A DNA stretch of 36,108 bases from Pseudomonadota bacterium (GCA_005792545.1 SXRM01000335.1:1-36108), one strand, 5' to 3'; shown: positions 1-8,386, counted from the first letter of the stretch. Numbers and translations are program-made. Notes: generated from the sequence alone by a model not told the origin.

Positions 1-1678
1 CCGTCCAATCCCGCCACACCGCCCGCGCCGCCACAGCATCGGTCTTGGCCACCACCACTTGCGGCCCAGAACCATCGCGCGCCCATGCGGCAATGGTGGC
101 CGCAGCTTTCAAGCCGTGCACCACCTCCGCCGTCAACCCAAACGCCCGCGCCACCGCGACCAAATCCAAGCCATTCGGCTGGGTAAAGTAGTCCCGGTGC
201 ACCGCCGGTCCGACCACTTTCGCCGCCGGCAGCCAGTCAAAAATAGCCCCGCCGTCATTGTCGAAACACAGCACCCGCAGGTCGGGGCGCACACGCAGCA
301 GCTGCAGACTGGTCGCATCGTGCAGCAATGCGGCGTCGCCTAGCACCACCCACGATGGCCGAGTGAGCGCCAGCGCCCTGCCCCACGCCGTGGCCAGCGT
401 GCCGTCGATACCGTTGGCGCCGCGCGAAAACCCCATGACTGCGCTGCATTGCGCTGGCCAAAAGGCCTCCAGGTGGCGAATCGGCATCGAGTTGGCAATC
501 TGCACCGGTGTGTGGGCTGGCAGGGCCGCCAAAAAGGCGTGGACGATGCCGGGCTCGTTGCTGGTCGCCTCCGGACTGGCCAACAGGTCATCCAGGCGCC
601 AGTTGGCGTCGGAGTCTTCCGCGGCCATCCGCCGCAGCCACTCCGTAGTCTCCGTATCGACGATCGTCTCGTCCCAGTTGGCGAGCGCTGCGGCAGGTGA
701 CGACCGCAGCCACCGCAGACTCGACTGGCCCAGTGGGTTGGAGGGATGCGCCCCGCCGATGTAGGTATGCGGCACATCGGCGGCGGCGCAGTCTTCCAGC
801 AGCAACTGCAGACCCTTGGAGACCGGCCATGCGCCAAAACGCAGGATGCGGTCCGGTCGAATTGCCGCCCGCACCGCCGGCTGGCGCAGCCAGGCCTCGT
901 AGCGAATCGGTGCCGTCGCCGGCAGAAAGCCGCGCAGGTTGCTGCACGCCTCCGCCAACACCTGCCACTGCACGCCGGCCGCCGCCATCGTATGCGCCAG
1001 CAGCTTCGGCGGGTCCTGGGACAGGGCACCCACCACGACTAGCGCGCGCTCACCGCGCTTGGGCGGAGGCAGGGCTTGCTCGTCAGGCACCTGCAGTCGC
1101 TCAGGGCTGACGCCTTTGACTGGCTTGGGCGTGGCGTCGGCGAGCGCCAGCGGCGTGTCCAGGTGGAAATTGACGTGCAGCGGCCGGCCCTCAGCGACAG
1201 CCTGCCGCAGGGCCCGTGCCGCATTCGCCCGCCGGTTGAACGAGGGCTGCAAGCCAACGAGCGCAAAATTCGCGTGCGACTTGAGGATGGGTTCCTGGTG
1301 GACGGCTTGTGGCGCGCCCACCTGCCAGGCGCCATGCGGACGGTCTGCGGTCAGCAGCACGATGCAGTGCCCCGAGCGCTCGGCCTCGATGGTTGCCGGC
1401 AGCAGATGGGCGACGGCCGACCCCGAAGTGCAAATCACCGCTGCAAGCTGCCCTTCGCGACTGGCACCCAGCGCGGCGAATGCAGCTGCGCGTTCGTCGA
1501 GCACCGGCCAGACCTGCCACGGTGCCGGCTTGCGTTGTGCCATCTCGTGCGCAGCTTGCACCAAGGGCGTCGACCGCGAACCGGGGGCCACGAACAGGTG
1601 GCGGACGCCCGCCTCGGCCAACACCTCAAACCAGGTGCGCACCATCACGGCCTGTTCGGCCGCGTCGATGGCATTCAT
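1..1678 (-). CDS. menD: MenD, SEPHCHC synthase (3' end outside window)
   Basis: This is the ThDP-dependent enzyme that joins isochorismate and 2-oxoglutarate to form SEPHCHC in menaquinone synthesis. The frame is open from ATG 1678 to the window edge (559 codons), so only a short C-terminal tail should be missing. Visible family motifs are VAPGSRSTPL near residues 30-39, LDERAAAFAALG (the Glu expected to activate ThDP), RGANGIDGTLATAWG, VVLGDAALLHDATSL and NDGGAIFDWLP near residue 470 (the metal/ThDP-binding region). The start codon overlaps the menF stop as ATGA, which indicates translational coupling. It is the last visible gene of the quinone operon, and further men genes may follow to the left. 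Family assignment is very secure. Confidence 0.95.
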   Translation of the reverse strand, partial: MNAIDAAEQAVMVRTWFEVLAEAGVRHLFVAPGSRSTPLVQAAHEMAQRKPAPWQVWPVLDERAAAFAALGASREGQLAAVICTSGSAVAHLLPATIEAERSGHCIVLLTADRPHGAWQVGAPQAVHQEPILKSHANFALVGLQPSFNRRANAARALRQAVAEGRPLHVNFHLDTPLALADATPKPVKGVSPERLQVPDEQALPPPKRGERALVVVGALSQDPPKLLAHTMAAAGVQWQVLAEACSNLRGFLPATAPIRYEAWLRQPAVRAAIRPDRILRFGAWPVSKGLQLLLEDCAAADVPHTYIGGAHPSNPLGQSSLRWLRSSPAAALANWDETIVDTETTEWLRRMAAEDSDANWRLDDLLASPEATSNEPGIVHAFLAALPAHTPVQIANSMPIRHLEAFWPAQCSAVMGFSRGANGIDGTLATAWGRALALTRPSWVVLGDAALLHDATSLQLLRVRPDLRVLCFDNDGGAIFDWLPAAKVVGPAVHRDYFTQPNGLDLVAVARAFGLTAEVVHGLKAAATIAAWARDGSGPQVVVAKTDAVAARAVWRDWT

Positions 1679-3060
1679 GCTGCCCCGGCCCCAAACGCCT
1701 GCCAGATTGCGGCGTGCTTGCGCGCGATTTCGGCGCACTCGGCTAACGGTTGCGATGCCGCGACCAGCCCCGCGCCTGCCCAACTGCGGTCGCCGTCTGG
1801 CGTCCGCTCGATGCCCCGCAACAGCACGGCGCACTCGCCCTCGCCGGATCCATCCGCGCGCAAGCGTCCAGCGAACCCGCCATAGCATCCGCGGGCAGTG
1901 GATTCGGCCGCGGACAACCATTGCAGCGCCGTATGCCGCGGCGCACCCAGTAGCGCAGGGGTCGGGTGCAGGTGCAAAGCCAGCGTCAACGCATCTACGC
2001 CTATCGGCTTTTGCCCGAAAAAGCGGGTGGCGCGGTGGCGCAACGGGCCGTCGGCGTGCCAATCCTGACTTGAGGTCGGCACGATACCCAAGGCCGAAAG
2101 CGTATTGTCGATGTACCGAGCCACTTCGCCGTGTTCGACTGCCAACCCAGGACCGGCGCCGCCCTGGTCATCGAGCGTGCCGGCGAGCGCCATGGACTCG
2201 ACCGTGCCCGTGTGCACCCGCACCAGCAGCTCCGGCGAGGCCGCGGCGAAATCGGCAAACGGCGTGCGCAGGTCTGCCAGCCAGGCGTTCGGTCGGCTTT
2301 GCGCGAGGCCAGCCAACCACAGCTGCCGGGGCCGCGGCACCTGGACTGGCTGCGGCCACGCGGCGACCACCTTGCGCGGCGCGCCTGGTGCGGCAAGCCG
2401 GGTAATCAGACCGGCGACGTCCACGCTGTCGCCACCCGCAGGCGCGGCCCGCGGCCCCGGATGGATGCAGGCGTGGTCGCGCGTCAACGCCCGGGCCAGC
2501 GCCGCCGCGATATCCGTTGCCGGCAACGTGCGATCCACCGTCGCTGCAACCTGAATGCCGTCGTCGTCTGCCGGGTCTGGATCAGTCAGCCACAGCTGCG
2601 GCAGCCACAAACACAGCGGCACACGGGCGCCCTGCCCTGTCGGCACCGGAAAACCGGCGACGACCGCACAGTCGGTGTTCAAATTCAGCCCGGCGAGCCA
2701 GGCCCGCGCCTGCGCAAGCTGCGTGGGGTCCGGTGCAAAACCCTCGCCTGCTGCGGCGCAGCCGTGGTCATCGGCTGGCAGCAGGTCAATCCACTGCACC
2801 GGGCAGCGCTCGACGCAACCGATGGCGCGGGCGACAGACTGCCCCGGCGGCCGGAATGCGAACCACCACGGATCCGCCAGTGCGGCGAGGTCACTCGCCG
2901 ACCAGTCGAGCCGGGTCCGAAACACCGCCCGCCAGGCGTCGCGCGCCGGCCCGTGCGCAAAAACCGTGGCAACATGCGCAAGCAAGCCCTCGGTCGTCCA
3001 GCCGCGCGGGCCGATGCGATGACCAGGGGTGGGCTCGTTGACCGCCCACCGCGCCGTCAT
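1675..3060 (-). CDS. menF: Isochorismate synthase MenF
   Basis: It converts chorismate to isochorismate, the entry reaction of menaquinone headgroup synthesis, and belongs to the chorismate-binding family. The 461-residue product has a divergent N-terminus and a recognisable catalytic half: RKVV around residues 229-232 (the lysine expected to act as base), ALAGT near 291-295, the EH pair at 309-310, LHPTPALLGAPR near 363-374, RGCYGGFAG near 390-398 and GAGLVAASQP near 429-438. The ATG overlaps the stop of the upstream methyltransferase gene by 4 bp, and its own stop overlaps the menD start, so the three are probably translated as a coupled set. An anthranilate or aminodeoxychorismate synthase is the other family option, but the men neighbours argue for isochorismate synthase. 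Confidence 0.92.
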   Translation of the reverse strand: MTARWAVNEPTPGHRIGPRGWTTEGLLAHVATVFAHGPARDAWRAVFRTRLDWSASDLAALADPWWFAFRPPGQSVARAIGCVERCPVQWIDLLPADDHGCAAAGEGFAPDPTQLAQARAWLAGLNLNTDCAVVAGFPVPTGQGARVPLCLWLPQLWLTDPDPADDDGIQVAATVDRTLPATDIAAALARALTRDHACIHPGPRAAPAGGDSVDVAGLITRLAAPGAPRKVVAAWPQPVQVPRPRQLWLAGLAQSRPNAWLADLRTPFADFAAASPELLVRVHTGTVESMALAGTLDDQGGAGPGLAVEHGEVARYIDNTLSALGIVPTSSQDWHADGPLRHRATRFFGQKPIGVDALTLALHLHPTPALLGAPRHTALQWLSAAESTARGCYGGFAGRLRADGSGEGECAVLLRGIERTPDGDRSWAGAGLVAASQPLAECAEIARKHAAIWQAFGAGAA

Positions 3061-3896
3061 GTCCCGCCTTCGCCGGAATCAAAGCCCATGGGCGTCGCGA
3101 CGAACAGGTGGGCCACGCCGAAAAGGAGCTTGCGGATCTCCAGGACCTTCAAGCCACTGGACTCCATGATCTCGCCAAAGCGGTGCGGGGCCGGAAACGC
3201 GGCCACCGACTGTTGCAAGTAGCGGTACTGCGGGGCGCGTGCCAGCAGGGCGCCGATCCGCGGCACTACCACCCGCAAATGAAAGCGCGCGCCAGCGCCA
3301 AAAACACCGGTCGGCTCCGTCGCCTCCAGGATGCACACCCGCGCACCGGGCTTGAGCACCCGCGCAATCTCGCGCAGTGCCTTGGCGCGATTGGGCACGT
3401 TGCGAATGCCAAAGCCCATGGTCACGCCGTCCACAAACTGGTCCGGGATATCCAGTTGGCAAGCGTCGCCATGGCGCAAGTCGATGCGCTTGGTCAGGCC
3501 CGCTGCCTTGACCTTGGTCAGGCCAACCGCGAGCATCCCCATCGACGGATCGATGCCAACCACGGTGCAGGTGGGCAGCAACCGCGTGGCCATCAGCGCC
3601 AGGTCGCCTGTGCCCGTCGCCAGATCCAAGACCTTGGCGTTCGGCGGCAGCTGCAGACTCTCGACCGCCAGCCGCCGCCAGCGCTGGTCGATGCCAAAAG
3701 TCATCAACCGGTTGAGCAGGTCGTAGCGCTCGGCGATGGCGTCGAACATGGCGCCCGAGCCGCCAACGACGTTGGCACCGGCAAGGGCATGCCCCACCGG
3801 GTCGGCAGGCGCAACGGGCGCGGGCGGCAGGGCCGCGGTCGCGAAATCCGCCGCGTTACCGTACTTCTTTGTGTTCTGCCTGCGCGGTGAAGACAT
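3057..3896 (-). CDS. ubiE: Demethylmenaquinone methyltransferase UbiE/MenG
   Basis: This SAM-dependent C-methyltransferase catalyses the last step of menaquinone synthesis. Motifs seen are MFDAIAERYDLLNRLMTFG, VLDLATGTGDLA (SAM-binding motif I), VVGIDPSMGML and the family signature MGFGIRNV. The product from ATG 3896 has 279 residues, of which roughly 48 precede the conserved domain as a Pro/Ala-rich extension. That start makes the gene overlap the upstream fusion gene by 41 bp. An in-frame GTG at 3797 would remove the overlap and fit the usual family length, so the start is uncertain. The stop overlaps the menF start by 4 bp. In an organism with menD and menF, the demethylmenaquinone substrate is expected rather than a ubiquinone precursor. 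Confidence 0.93.
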   Translation of the reverse strand: MSSPRRQNTKKYGNAADFATAALPPAPVAPADPVGHALAGANVVGGSGAMFDAIAERYDLLNRLMTFGIDQRWRRLAVESLQLPPNAKVLDLATGTGDLALMATRLLPTCTVVGIDPSMGMLAVGLTKVKAAGLTKRIDLRHGDACQLDIPDQFVDGVTMGFGIRNVPNRAKALREIARVLKPGARVCILEATEPTGVFGAGARFHLRVVVPRIGALLARAPQYRYLQQSVAAFPAPHRFGEIMESSGLKVLEIRKLLFGVAHLFVATPMGFDSGEGGT

Positions 3897-6042
3897 CCGA
3901 CTTGCGTGCGTGCAGCCTCATATGGCCGTGTTGAATGCCCTCGCCGGCCAGGGCGCGCAATGCGGCGAGGTTGCTGGCAAGGCCGACCGCGGCCATCACC
4001 ACCGACAATTCGCGCGCGCTCTCGACCTTGACGATCTCCATGGCAGTGCGCACACCAGGATGCGCCTGCGTCGAGCCGCCTACTGTCCCAATGGCCAGCG
4101 GCAATTCCATCGTACCACGCAGTCCGGTGCTTGTCCGCGCCCAGGTCGCCAACGGCCGATAATCGCTGCCCAGCCCGGCATAAGCGTGTGCGCCCGCTTC
4201 GACTGCACGCCAATCCTGGCCAAGTGCGACCGCGACCGCGTCGATTCCATTGAGGATTCCCTTGTTGTGGGTCGCGGCGCGAAACGGGTCCACCTCGGCG
4301 AAATTGCTGGCGCGGGCAATGCCGTCGGCCAGATCGGCGCCGCCCAGCATTTCGGCAGAAACGTCACACTCCACGTGCACCAACCGGCGCATCGGCAGAT
4401 TCGACAAAATCCGCAAGCCGACTTTGCCGCCGATCCACGACTGCACCAACGGCGCTACGTGCTCGGCCACCGTGTCTACGACGTTGGCGCCCATCGCGTC
4501 GCCGACGTCGACGTACAGGTGCAGCACGACAAGACCGCCGGGGCCGTCGAGCACGCGGGCGTCCATGTCCATGCAACCGCCGCCGCGCGCCACCATGCGT
4601 GGGATTGCGGCGTTGGCCGTCGCCACCACCAGGTCGCGCCGCTCACGCATCATTTCAACTGCCGCCGGCGGATCGACCACGTGGTCAAACTGCACCTGCG
4701 CCGTCATGATGCTGGCGGTCGCGTCGCCACGGAATCCGCCAGCAGCGCGCACCATGCGGGCGGCGTTGCTGGCCGCTGCCACTACGCTCGGCTCTTCGAC
4801 CACCATCGGCACCAGGTAGTCGCGGCCGTTGATGCGAAAGTTCAGGCCGAGCGCCAGCGGCAACGCAAACGTGCTGATGACGTTTTCGCTCATCTTGTCG
4901 GCAATGGCGAAGTCCAAACGACCGTGCCGCAGGTAGACCTGGGCGTCGTGCGACAGTCCGAGATTGGCGATGACGGCGCGGCGGCGCTCTGCCACCGACT
5001 TCTTGTAGAACTCGGGGTAGCGACTGGTGTGCGGCGGCAGCGCGGTGTTGGCCGGCACCACCGGTGGCAAACCAAAGTGCTCACCCAGTTCTTTGAGCTG
5101 GGCCGGCAACAGCGCCTGCGGCCCGTCGCTTTTGGCACGCGCGGGATCCGGGTGCACCTCGACCAGGACGACGCTGGCGCCAGCAGCAACGCCAGCCTTG
5201 GCCATCGGCACCACCAGATCGCGCCGACCGGTGCCGTGCGAGGGGTCCACTGCCACCGGCAATTCGTAGGCATGGCGCAGCAGGGCGACGGCCGCCAGGT
5301 CCAAGGTATTGCGGGTCTCACCCACCAATCCGGCAACGCCGCGCTCGCAGAACAGCACCCAAGCCGCGCCGTGGGCCAGCAGATGCTCGCCGGCCATCAG
5401 CCACTCTTCGACCGTGGCGCCGCGGCCGCGCTTGAGCAGCACCGGCTTGCCCTTCTTGCCGACAGCGGCCAGTAGCGCAAAGTTCTGCATGTTGCGCGAC
5501 CCGATCTGCACAAGGTCGGCCACCTCGGCGACGGCGTCGACATGCAGCTCGCTCATGGCTTCGGTGACGACGCCCAGACCCTGCTGACGCGCGGCATCGG
5601 CCAGCCAGCGCAGCGCCTGGACGCCGGAACCTGCGAACGCGTAGGGCGACGTGCGCGGCTTGAAGGCGCCGCCCCGCAGCAGCCGGCCACCGGCCTGAGC
5701 GACCAGCGCAGCCGCCTGGGCAATCGATTCGGCCGACTCGACAGCGCACGGGCCCGCAACCAGCACCGTGTCTTTGCCGAGCACAATCGGCGCGCCGCCA
5801 GCAATGTCCAGGCTGTACGTCCGCGACATCGCGTCGACGCGGGGGTGCGGCGAAACCCGCGAGCGCACCTGCGCCACGCCCGGCACCGCCAGGACGGCGG
5901 CATCGGCGACACTGGCGCTGTGGGCCTCAACTTCCAGCATCGCGGGCGAACCGCCGGCCATCGGACGCGTCCACAGGCCCAGGCCTTGCAGGGCCGCGGC
6001 CACGTGCGCGACATCAGCATCGGGTTCGAGGATCACGATCAT
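3856..6042 (-). CDS. DAHP synthase / class II HMG-CoA reductase fusion protein
   Basis: One uninterrupted frame of 728 codons encodes two enzymes of different pathways. Residues 1-75 form a ferredoxin-like regulatory domain of the Thermotoga-type DAHP synthase (start MIVILEP). Residues 76-328 form the TIM barrel with GPCAVES, FKPRTSPY, QIGSRNMQNF and VLLKRG. The four metal ligands are present: C99, H269, E295 and D306. After a linker of about 12 residues, class II HMG-CoA reductase runs from about 340 to 728: SENVISTFALP, VVEEPSVVAAAS (catalytic Glu at 416/417), GDAMGAN, THNKGILNGID (Lys594) and GHMRLHAR near 706-713. The C-terminal flap after that motif is short (about 15 residues). The ATG at 6042 is preferred by homology and a nearby GAGG, but an ATG at 6123 behind GGGGGAG would add 27 residues. 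The two domain calls are secure. Their joint role in feeding menaquinone synthesis is inferred from the operon. Confidence 0.92.
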   Translation of the reverse strand: MIVILEPDADVAHVAAALQGLGLWTRPMAGGSPAMLEVEAHSASVADAAVLAVPGVAQVRSRVSPHPRVDAMSRTYSLDIAGGAPIVLGKDTVLVAGPCAVESAESIAQAAALVAQAGGRLLRGGAFKPRTSPYAFAGSGVQALRWLADAARQQGLGVVTEAMSELHVDAVAEVADLVQIGSRNMQNFALLAAVGKKGKPVLLKRGRGATVEEWLMAGEHLLAHGAAWVLFCERGVAGLVGETRNTLDLAAVALLRHAYELPVAVDPSHGTGRRDLVVPMAKAGVAAGASVVLVEVHPDPARAKSDGPQALLPAQLKELGEHFGLPPVVPANTALPPHTSRYPEFYKKSVAERRRAVIANLGLSHDAQVYLRHGRLDFAIADKMSENVISTFALPLALGLNFRINGRDYLVPMVVEEPSVVAAASNAARMVRAAGGFRGDATASIMTAQVQFDHVVDPPAAVEMMRERRDLVVATANAAIPRMVARGGGCMDMDARVLDGPGGLVVLHLYVDVGDAMGANVVDTVAEHVAPLVQSWIGGKVGLRILSNLPMRRLVHVECDVSAEMLGGADLADGIARASNFAEVDPFRAATHNKGILNGIDAVAVALGQDWRAVEAGAHAYAGLGSDYRPLATWARTSTGLRGTMELPLAIGTVGGSTQAHPGVRTAMEIVKVESARELSVVMAAVGLASNLAALRALAGEGIQHGHMRLHARKSDVFTAQAEHKEVR

Positions 6043-6165
6043 GGTCGCCTCGCCAACTGCGCCGGAGGTTTGGGCCACTCGCCGTGGGCGGTGGTGTTCC
6101 GGCGTTCGTTCGTCCGCGCGCATCCGCTCCCCCGACCAGGCACCGTCGCCCAGCCGCGGCCGAGT

Positions 6166-7293
6166 CTACGCGCGTCTGCGCACCAGCGCACCGGCCACTG
6201 CGCGCAGGGCCTCGCGCTCAGGGCACGGCCGCACCACCTGCAACGCCGCAAGCGCCCTTTCACAGCGGGCGCGCGCTTCGGCGCGGGCCGCCTCCAGTGC
6301 ACCACAGTCGCTGACGGCGCGGGCGATTCCCGCGCACAGGGCCGCGGTTCCAGGCCCTTCATCATTGTGCACAAACGTGCCGGCTGTGGCGCCATCGACA
6401 GTCGCGCGCAGCTCAAGCAGTTGATCGCGCAACGCCGGTCGCAAGTTGAGCGCCAGGGCCAGCGGCAGAGTCACCTTGCCCTCGCACAGATCCGCGAACA
6501 GCGCCTTGCCGGTCGCCGCAGGATCGCCGTCCAGGTCGATGGCGTCGTCGGTGATCTGGAAGGCTAGGCCCAGTTCACCGCCAAACGTCTGCAGGCCGAC
6601 GCGGCAATCGTCCGACAAGCCCGCGGCAGTGGCACCGGCCCGCATCGCCCAGCGGAACAGCGCGGCCGTCTTGCCCTCGGCCACGCGGAAGTACCCCTCG
6701 ACATCGGCGGCCAGCACCCGCGCGCGCTGCGACTGCTCCACCTCGGCGGCAATCATGGCGTCCAGCGTGTCGAGCGCCGAGTCGACCAGGGCCGGAAAGC
6801 CGGAGCCGACAATGCGGCGCAGCGCTGCCACCAGCACCCAGTCGCCGGCGAAGATCGACACCTCGTTGCCGTGCAGCGCCCGCGCAGTCGGTCGACCGCG
6901 GCGGGTATCCGCGAGATCCACTACGTCGTCGTGCAGTAGCGTAGCGTTGTGAACCAACTCGACGGCAATGGCCAGGTCGCGCACGCTGCGCGGTGAGGCT
7001 CCGCCGCCGATTCGCCCAGCCAGCAGCGTACACAGCGGACGAATGCGCTTGCCGCCGGCCTGCAGCAGGTGGCGACCGGCGCGCTCAGCCAGCGTCGTGC
7101 CCTGCGGTGTGCGCAATGCCGACTCGACGGCGTTCAAGTCGTCGGCGAGCCAGGTCTGCAGGTCAGCGAGCTGTGCCGCTAGGCCATCCAGCCGCTGCTG
7201 GCGCGCATGGTGGCCGAGCACCGGCAGCACGGCAGGCGGGGCGACGGCGACCGCGCCGGCAAAGCTGGCGACGTCCGCGGAAAAATCGCTCAT
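6166..7293 (-). CDS. Long-chain polyprenyl diphosphate synthase (trans type)
   Basis: It is a trans-isoprenyl diphosphate synthase that elongates an allylic diphosphate with IPP, here most likely making the menaquinone side chain. The 375-residue product contains GGKRIRP (residues 80-86), ELVHNATLLHDDVVD with the first Asp-rich motif at 122-126, DTRRGRPTAR, and the second Asp-rich motif DDAID at 249-253. The small residues before the first motif are typical of long-chain (C35-C50) enzymes such as HepT or IspB, but chain length cannot be fixed by eye. It is the first gene of the quinone operon, about 150 nt behind a strong promoter, with AAGG 9 nt before the ATG. The fusion gene follows 123 nt downstream of its stop. 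Confidence 0.92.
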   Translation of the reverse strand: MSDFSADVASFAGAVAVAPPAVLPVLGHHARQQRLDGLAAQLADLQTWLADDLNAVESALRTPQGTTLAERAGRHLLQAGGKRIRPLCTLLAGRIGGGASPRSVRDLAIAVELVHNATLLHDDVVDLADTRRGRPTARALHGNEVSIFAGDWVLVAALRRIVGSGFPALVDSALDTLDAMIAAEVEQSQRARVLAADVEGYFRVAEGKTAALFRWAMRAGATAAGLSDDCRVGLQTFGGELGLAFQITDDAIDLDGDPAATGKALFADLCEGKVTLPLALALNLRPALRDQLLELRATVDGATAGTFVHNDEGPGTAALCAGIARAVSDCGALEAARAEARARCERALAALQVVRPCPEREALRAVAGALVRRRA

Positions 7294-7420
7294 GGGTACA
7301 CCTTGGCGGCCGCGCAGCTGCCATGCAGTCGCACGTTCGGGGTCCAGGGTCGAGGCAGCTAGAACAGGGTGCCCGCGTCGCGCGGAAGGGTCGGCGCAAA
7401 GGCCGCGGCCGGTCCGCGCG

Positions 7421-7450
7421 GGCGACTCGAAATTTCAGTCGCCAGTGAAA
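7421..7450. promoter_or_regulatory. Palindromic operator-like element at the quinone promoter start site
   Basis: GGCGACT (7421-7427) and AGTCGCC (7437-7443) form a perfect 7-bp inverted repeat around a 9-nt centre that itself contains GAAATTTC. A second, overlapping imperfect palindrome spans 7433-7450, with outer arms TTTCA and TGAAA. Both lie just downstream of or against the -10 box, where a repressor dimer would block initiation. It could instead be a hairpin at the very 5' end of the mRNA. No cognate regulator gene is visible. Confidence 0.4.
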
Positions 7451-7478
7451 TTATGCGACGCGGGCGGGGTGTTGTCAA
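7450..7478 (-). promoter_or_regulatory. Sigma-70-type promoter of the quinone operon
   Basis: On the minus strand there is TTGACA (7478-7473), a 17-bp spacer and CATAAT (7455-7450). That is a perfect -35 and a 5/6 -10 at ideal spacing. The predicted start is near 7443, giving a 5' leader of about 150 nt before the polyprenyl synthase ATG at 7293. It stands out in an otherwise very GC-rich context. Confidence 0.7.
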
Positions 7479-7530
7479 GGTCGGCGACGAAGACAACCGC
7501 GCCGATCGGCGGACGCCGAGGGATCACCGC

Positions 7531-8376
7531 TCAATTGGCACGCGCCGGCGTCACGGTCACCAACGCCTCGGCCGCAATCCGCGCCGCGGTCGTCGCCTCC
7601 TTGCCCGCCCGAAACGCCAGCTTCCACTGCTGCGGCTTGCCCTCATACTCAGCCTTCTTGAAGCGCAGCTTGCCTTGCTTGTCCTTGACCACCGCGGCGG
7701 CGTAGTCCACGTCTTGCGTTGCTGCCAGCCAGGCCTTGACCCGCCGATCGACCAGCGCTTTGGGGTTGCCTGCCGGCAGGGCCACTTCCCATTCGGCTAC
7801 CTTCTGCGCGTGCGCGCGCCGCGCCTCTGCGTGCTCAGTTGCCACCGCGGCATCGTGTGCGGCGTCGGCAGCCGCATCGACTTTCTCGGCGTCCGCCAAC
7901 GACTTGCGCATCGCGGGCAGCGCCTGCTGGCAAGCCTGCTTGACTTCGGCGGCGGCCGCAGAGCATTCCCTTTCGGCCTGCGCGATGGCTTTTTTGGCTT
8001 CCGCAATGCGTAGTGCCCGTAGTTCCGCGGCGAGCATGGCTTCTTCTGGCAGTTCAGGCCTCTGTGTAGCGCGGTATTCGGCATACCACTTCGCACAGGC
8101 GTCGCTTCGAACCACGGTGCCGACAAACTGGGCGGCAGTTCGCACGGCTGCGGCACGTTGACTGGCGGGAATCGCCTTGAGCGCCGCCGGCAGGCGCAGA
8201 TGGCCGTCGCCCAGGGTATCCAGCACCATGTCCTGGGCGTCGTCGCGGGTGATCGACAGCTGCTTGAACAAGGCCGCTGGATCCTCGGCTGCGGCAGCCA
8301 GGACCGCGCCAGCCAGCAAGGCCGACGCGGGTAGGACCGGCCAGCGGCCCGCACGAGCAAACGTGTGCAGGTTCAC
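7531..8376 (-). CDS. Exported Ala-rich helical protein of unknown function
   Basis: I do not recognise the family. The 281-residue product begins with a signal peptide (basic start NLHTFARAGRW, hydrophobic ALLAGAVLAAAA, cleavage before EDPAALF). The rest is Ala-, Glu- and Lys-rich and predicted mainly helical, with a coiled-coil-like stretch from AELRALRIAEAKKAIAQAE to HAEARRAHAQKVAEWE. Cysteines are few. The frame extends upstream to 8586, but the start is best placed at GTG 8376 because GGAGG lies 5 nt before it and the signal peptide then begins at once. It lies 98 bp downstream of the hydrolase gene on the same strand and may be co-transcribed with it. A periplasmic location is inferred. 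Confidence 0.7.
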   Translation of the reverse strand: MNLHTFARAGRWPVLPASALLAGAVLAAAAEDPAALFKQLSITRDDAQDMVLDTLGDGHLRLPAALKAIPASQRAAAVRTAAQFVGTVVRSDACAKWYAEYRATQRPELPEEAMLAAELRALRIAEAKKAIAQAERECSAAAAEVKQACQQALPAMRKSLADAEKVDAAADAAHDAAVATEHAEARRAHAQKVAEWEVALPAGNPKALVDRRVKAWLAATQDVDYAAAVVKDKQGKLRFKKAEYEGKPQQWKLAFRAGKEATTAARIAAEALVTVTPARAN

Positions 8377-8381
8377 AATGT

Positions 8382-8386
8382 CCTCC
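8382..8386 (-). promoter_or_regulatory. Ribosome binding site that fixes a GTG start
   Basis: GGAGG on the minus strand sits 5 nt before GTG 8376. It overlaps an in-frame ATG (8388) that lacks an upstream ribosome binding site, so the GTG is preferred as the start of the exported helical protein. Confidence 0.6.

Noticed and set aside
939-2405. Plus-strand open frame of 488 codons opposite menD and menF
   Set aside because: It is a GC-driven shadow of two enzymes with complete motif sets. The product is Arg/Ala/Pro-rich without domains.
5020-5060. Independent internal start for the HMG-CoA reductase part
   Set aside because: In-frame GTG codons exist at the junction but none has a ribosome binding site upstream, and the frame is continuous, so a single fused product is favoured.
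3736-5475. Plus-strand open frame of 579 codons opposite the fusion gene
   Set aside because: It is antisense to a protein with well-conserved DAHP synthase and HMG-CoA reductase motifs. The product is His/Arg-rich and unlike any family.
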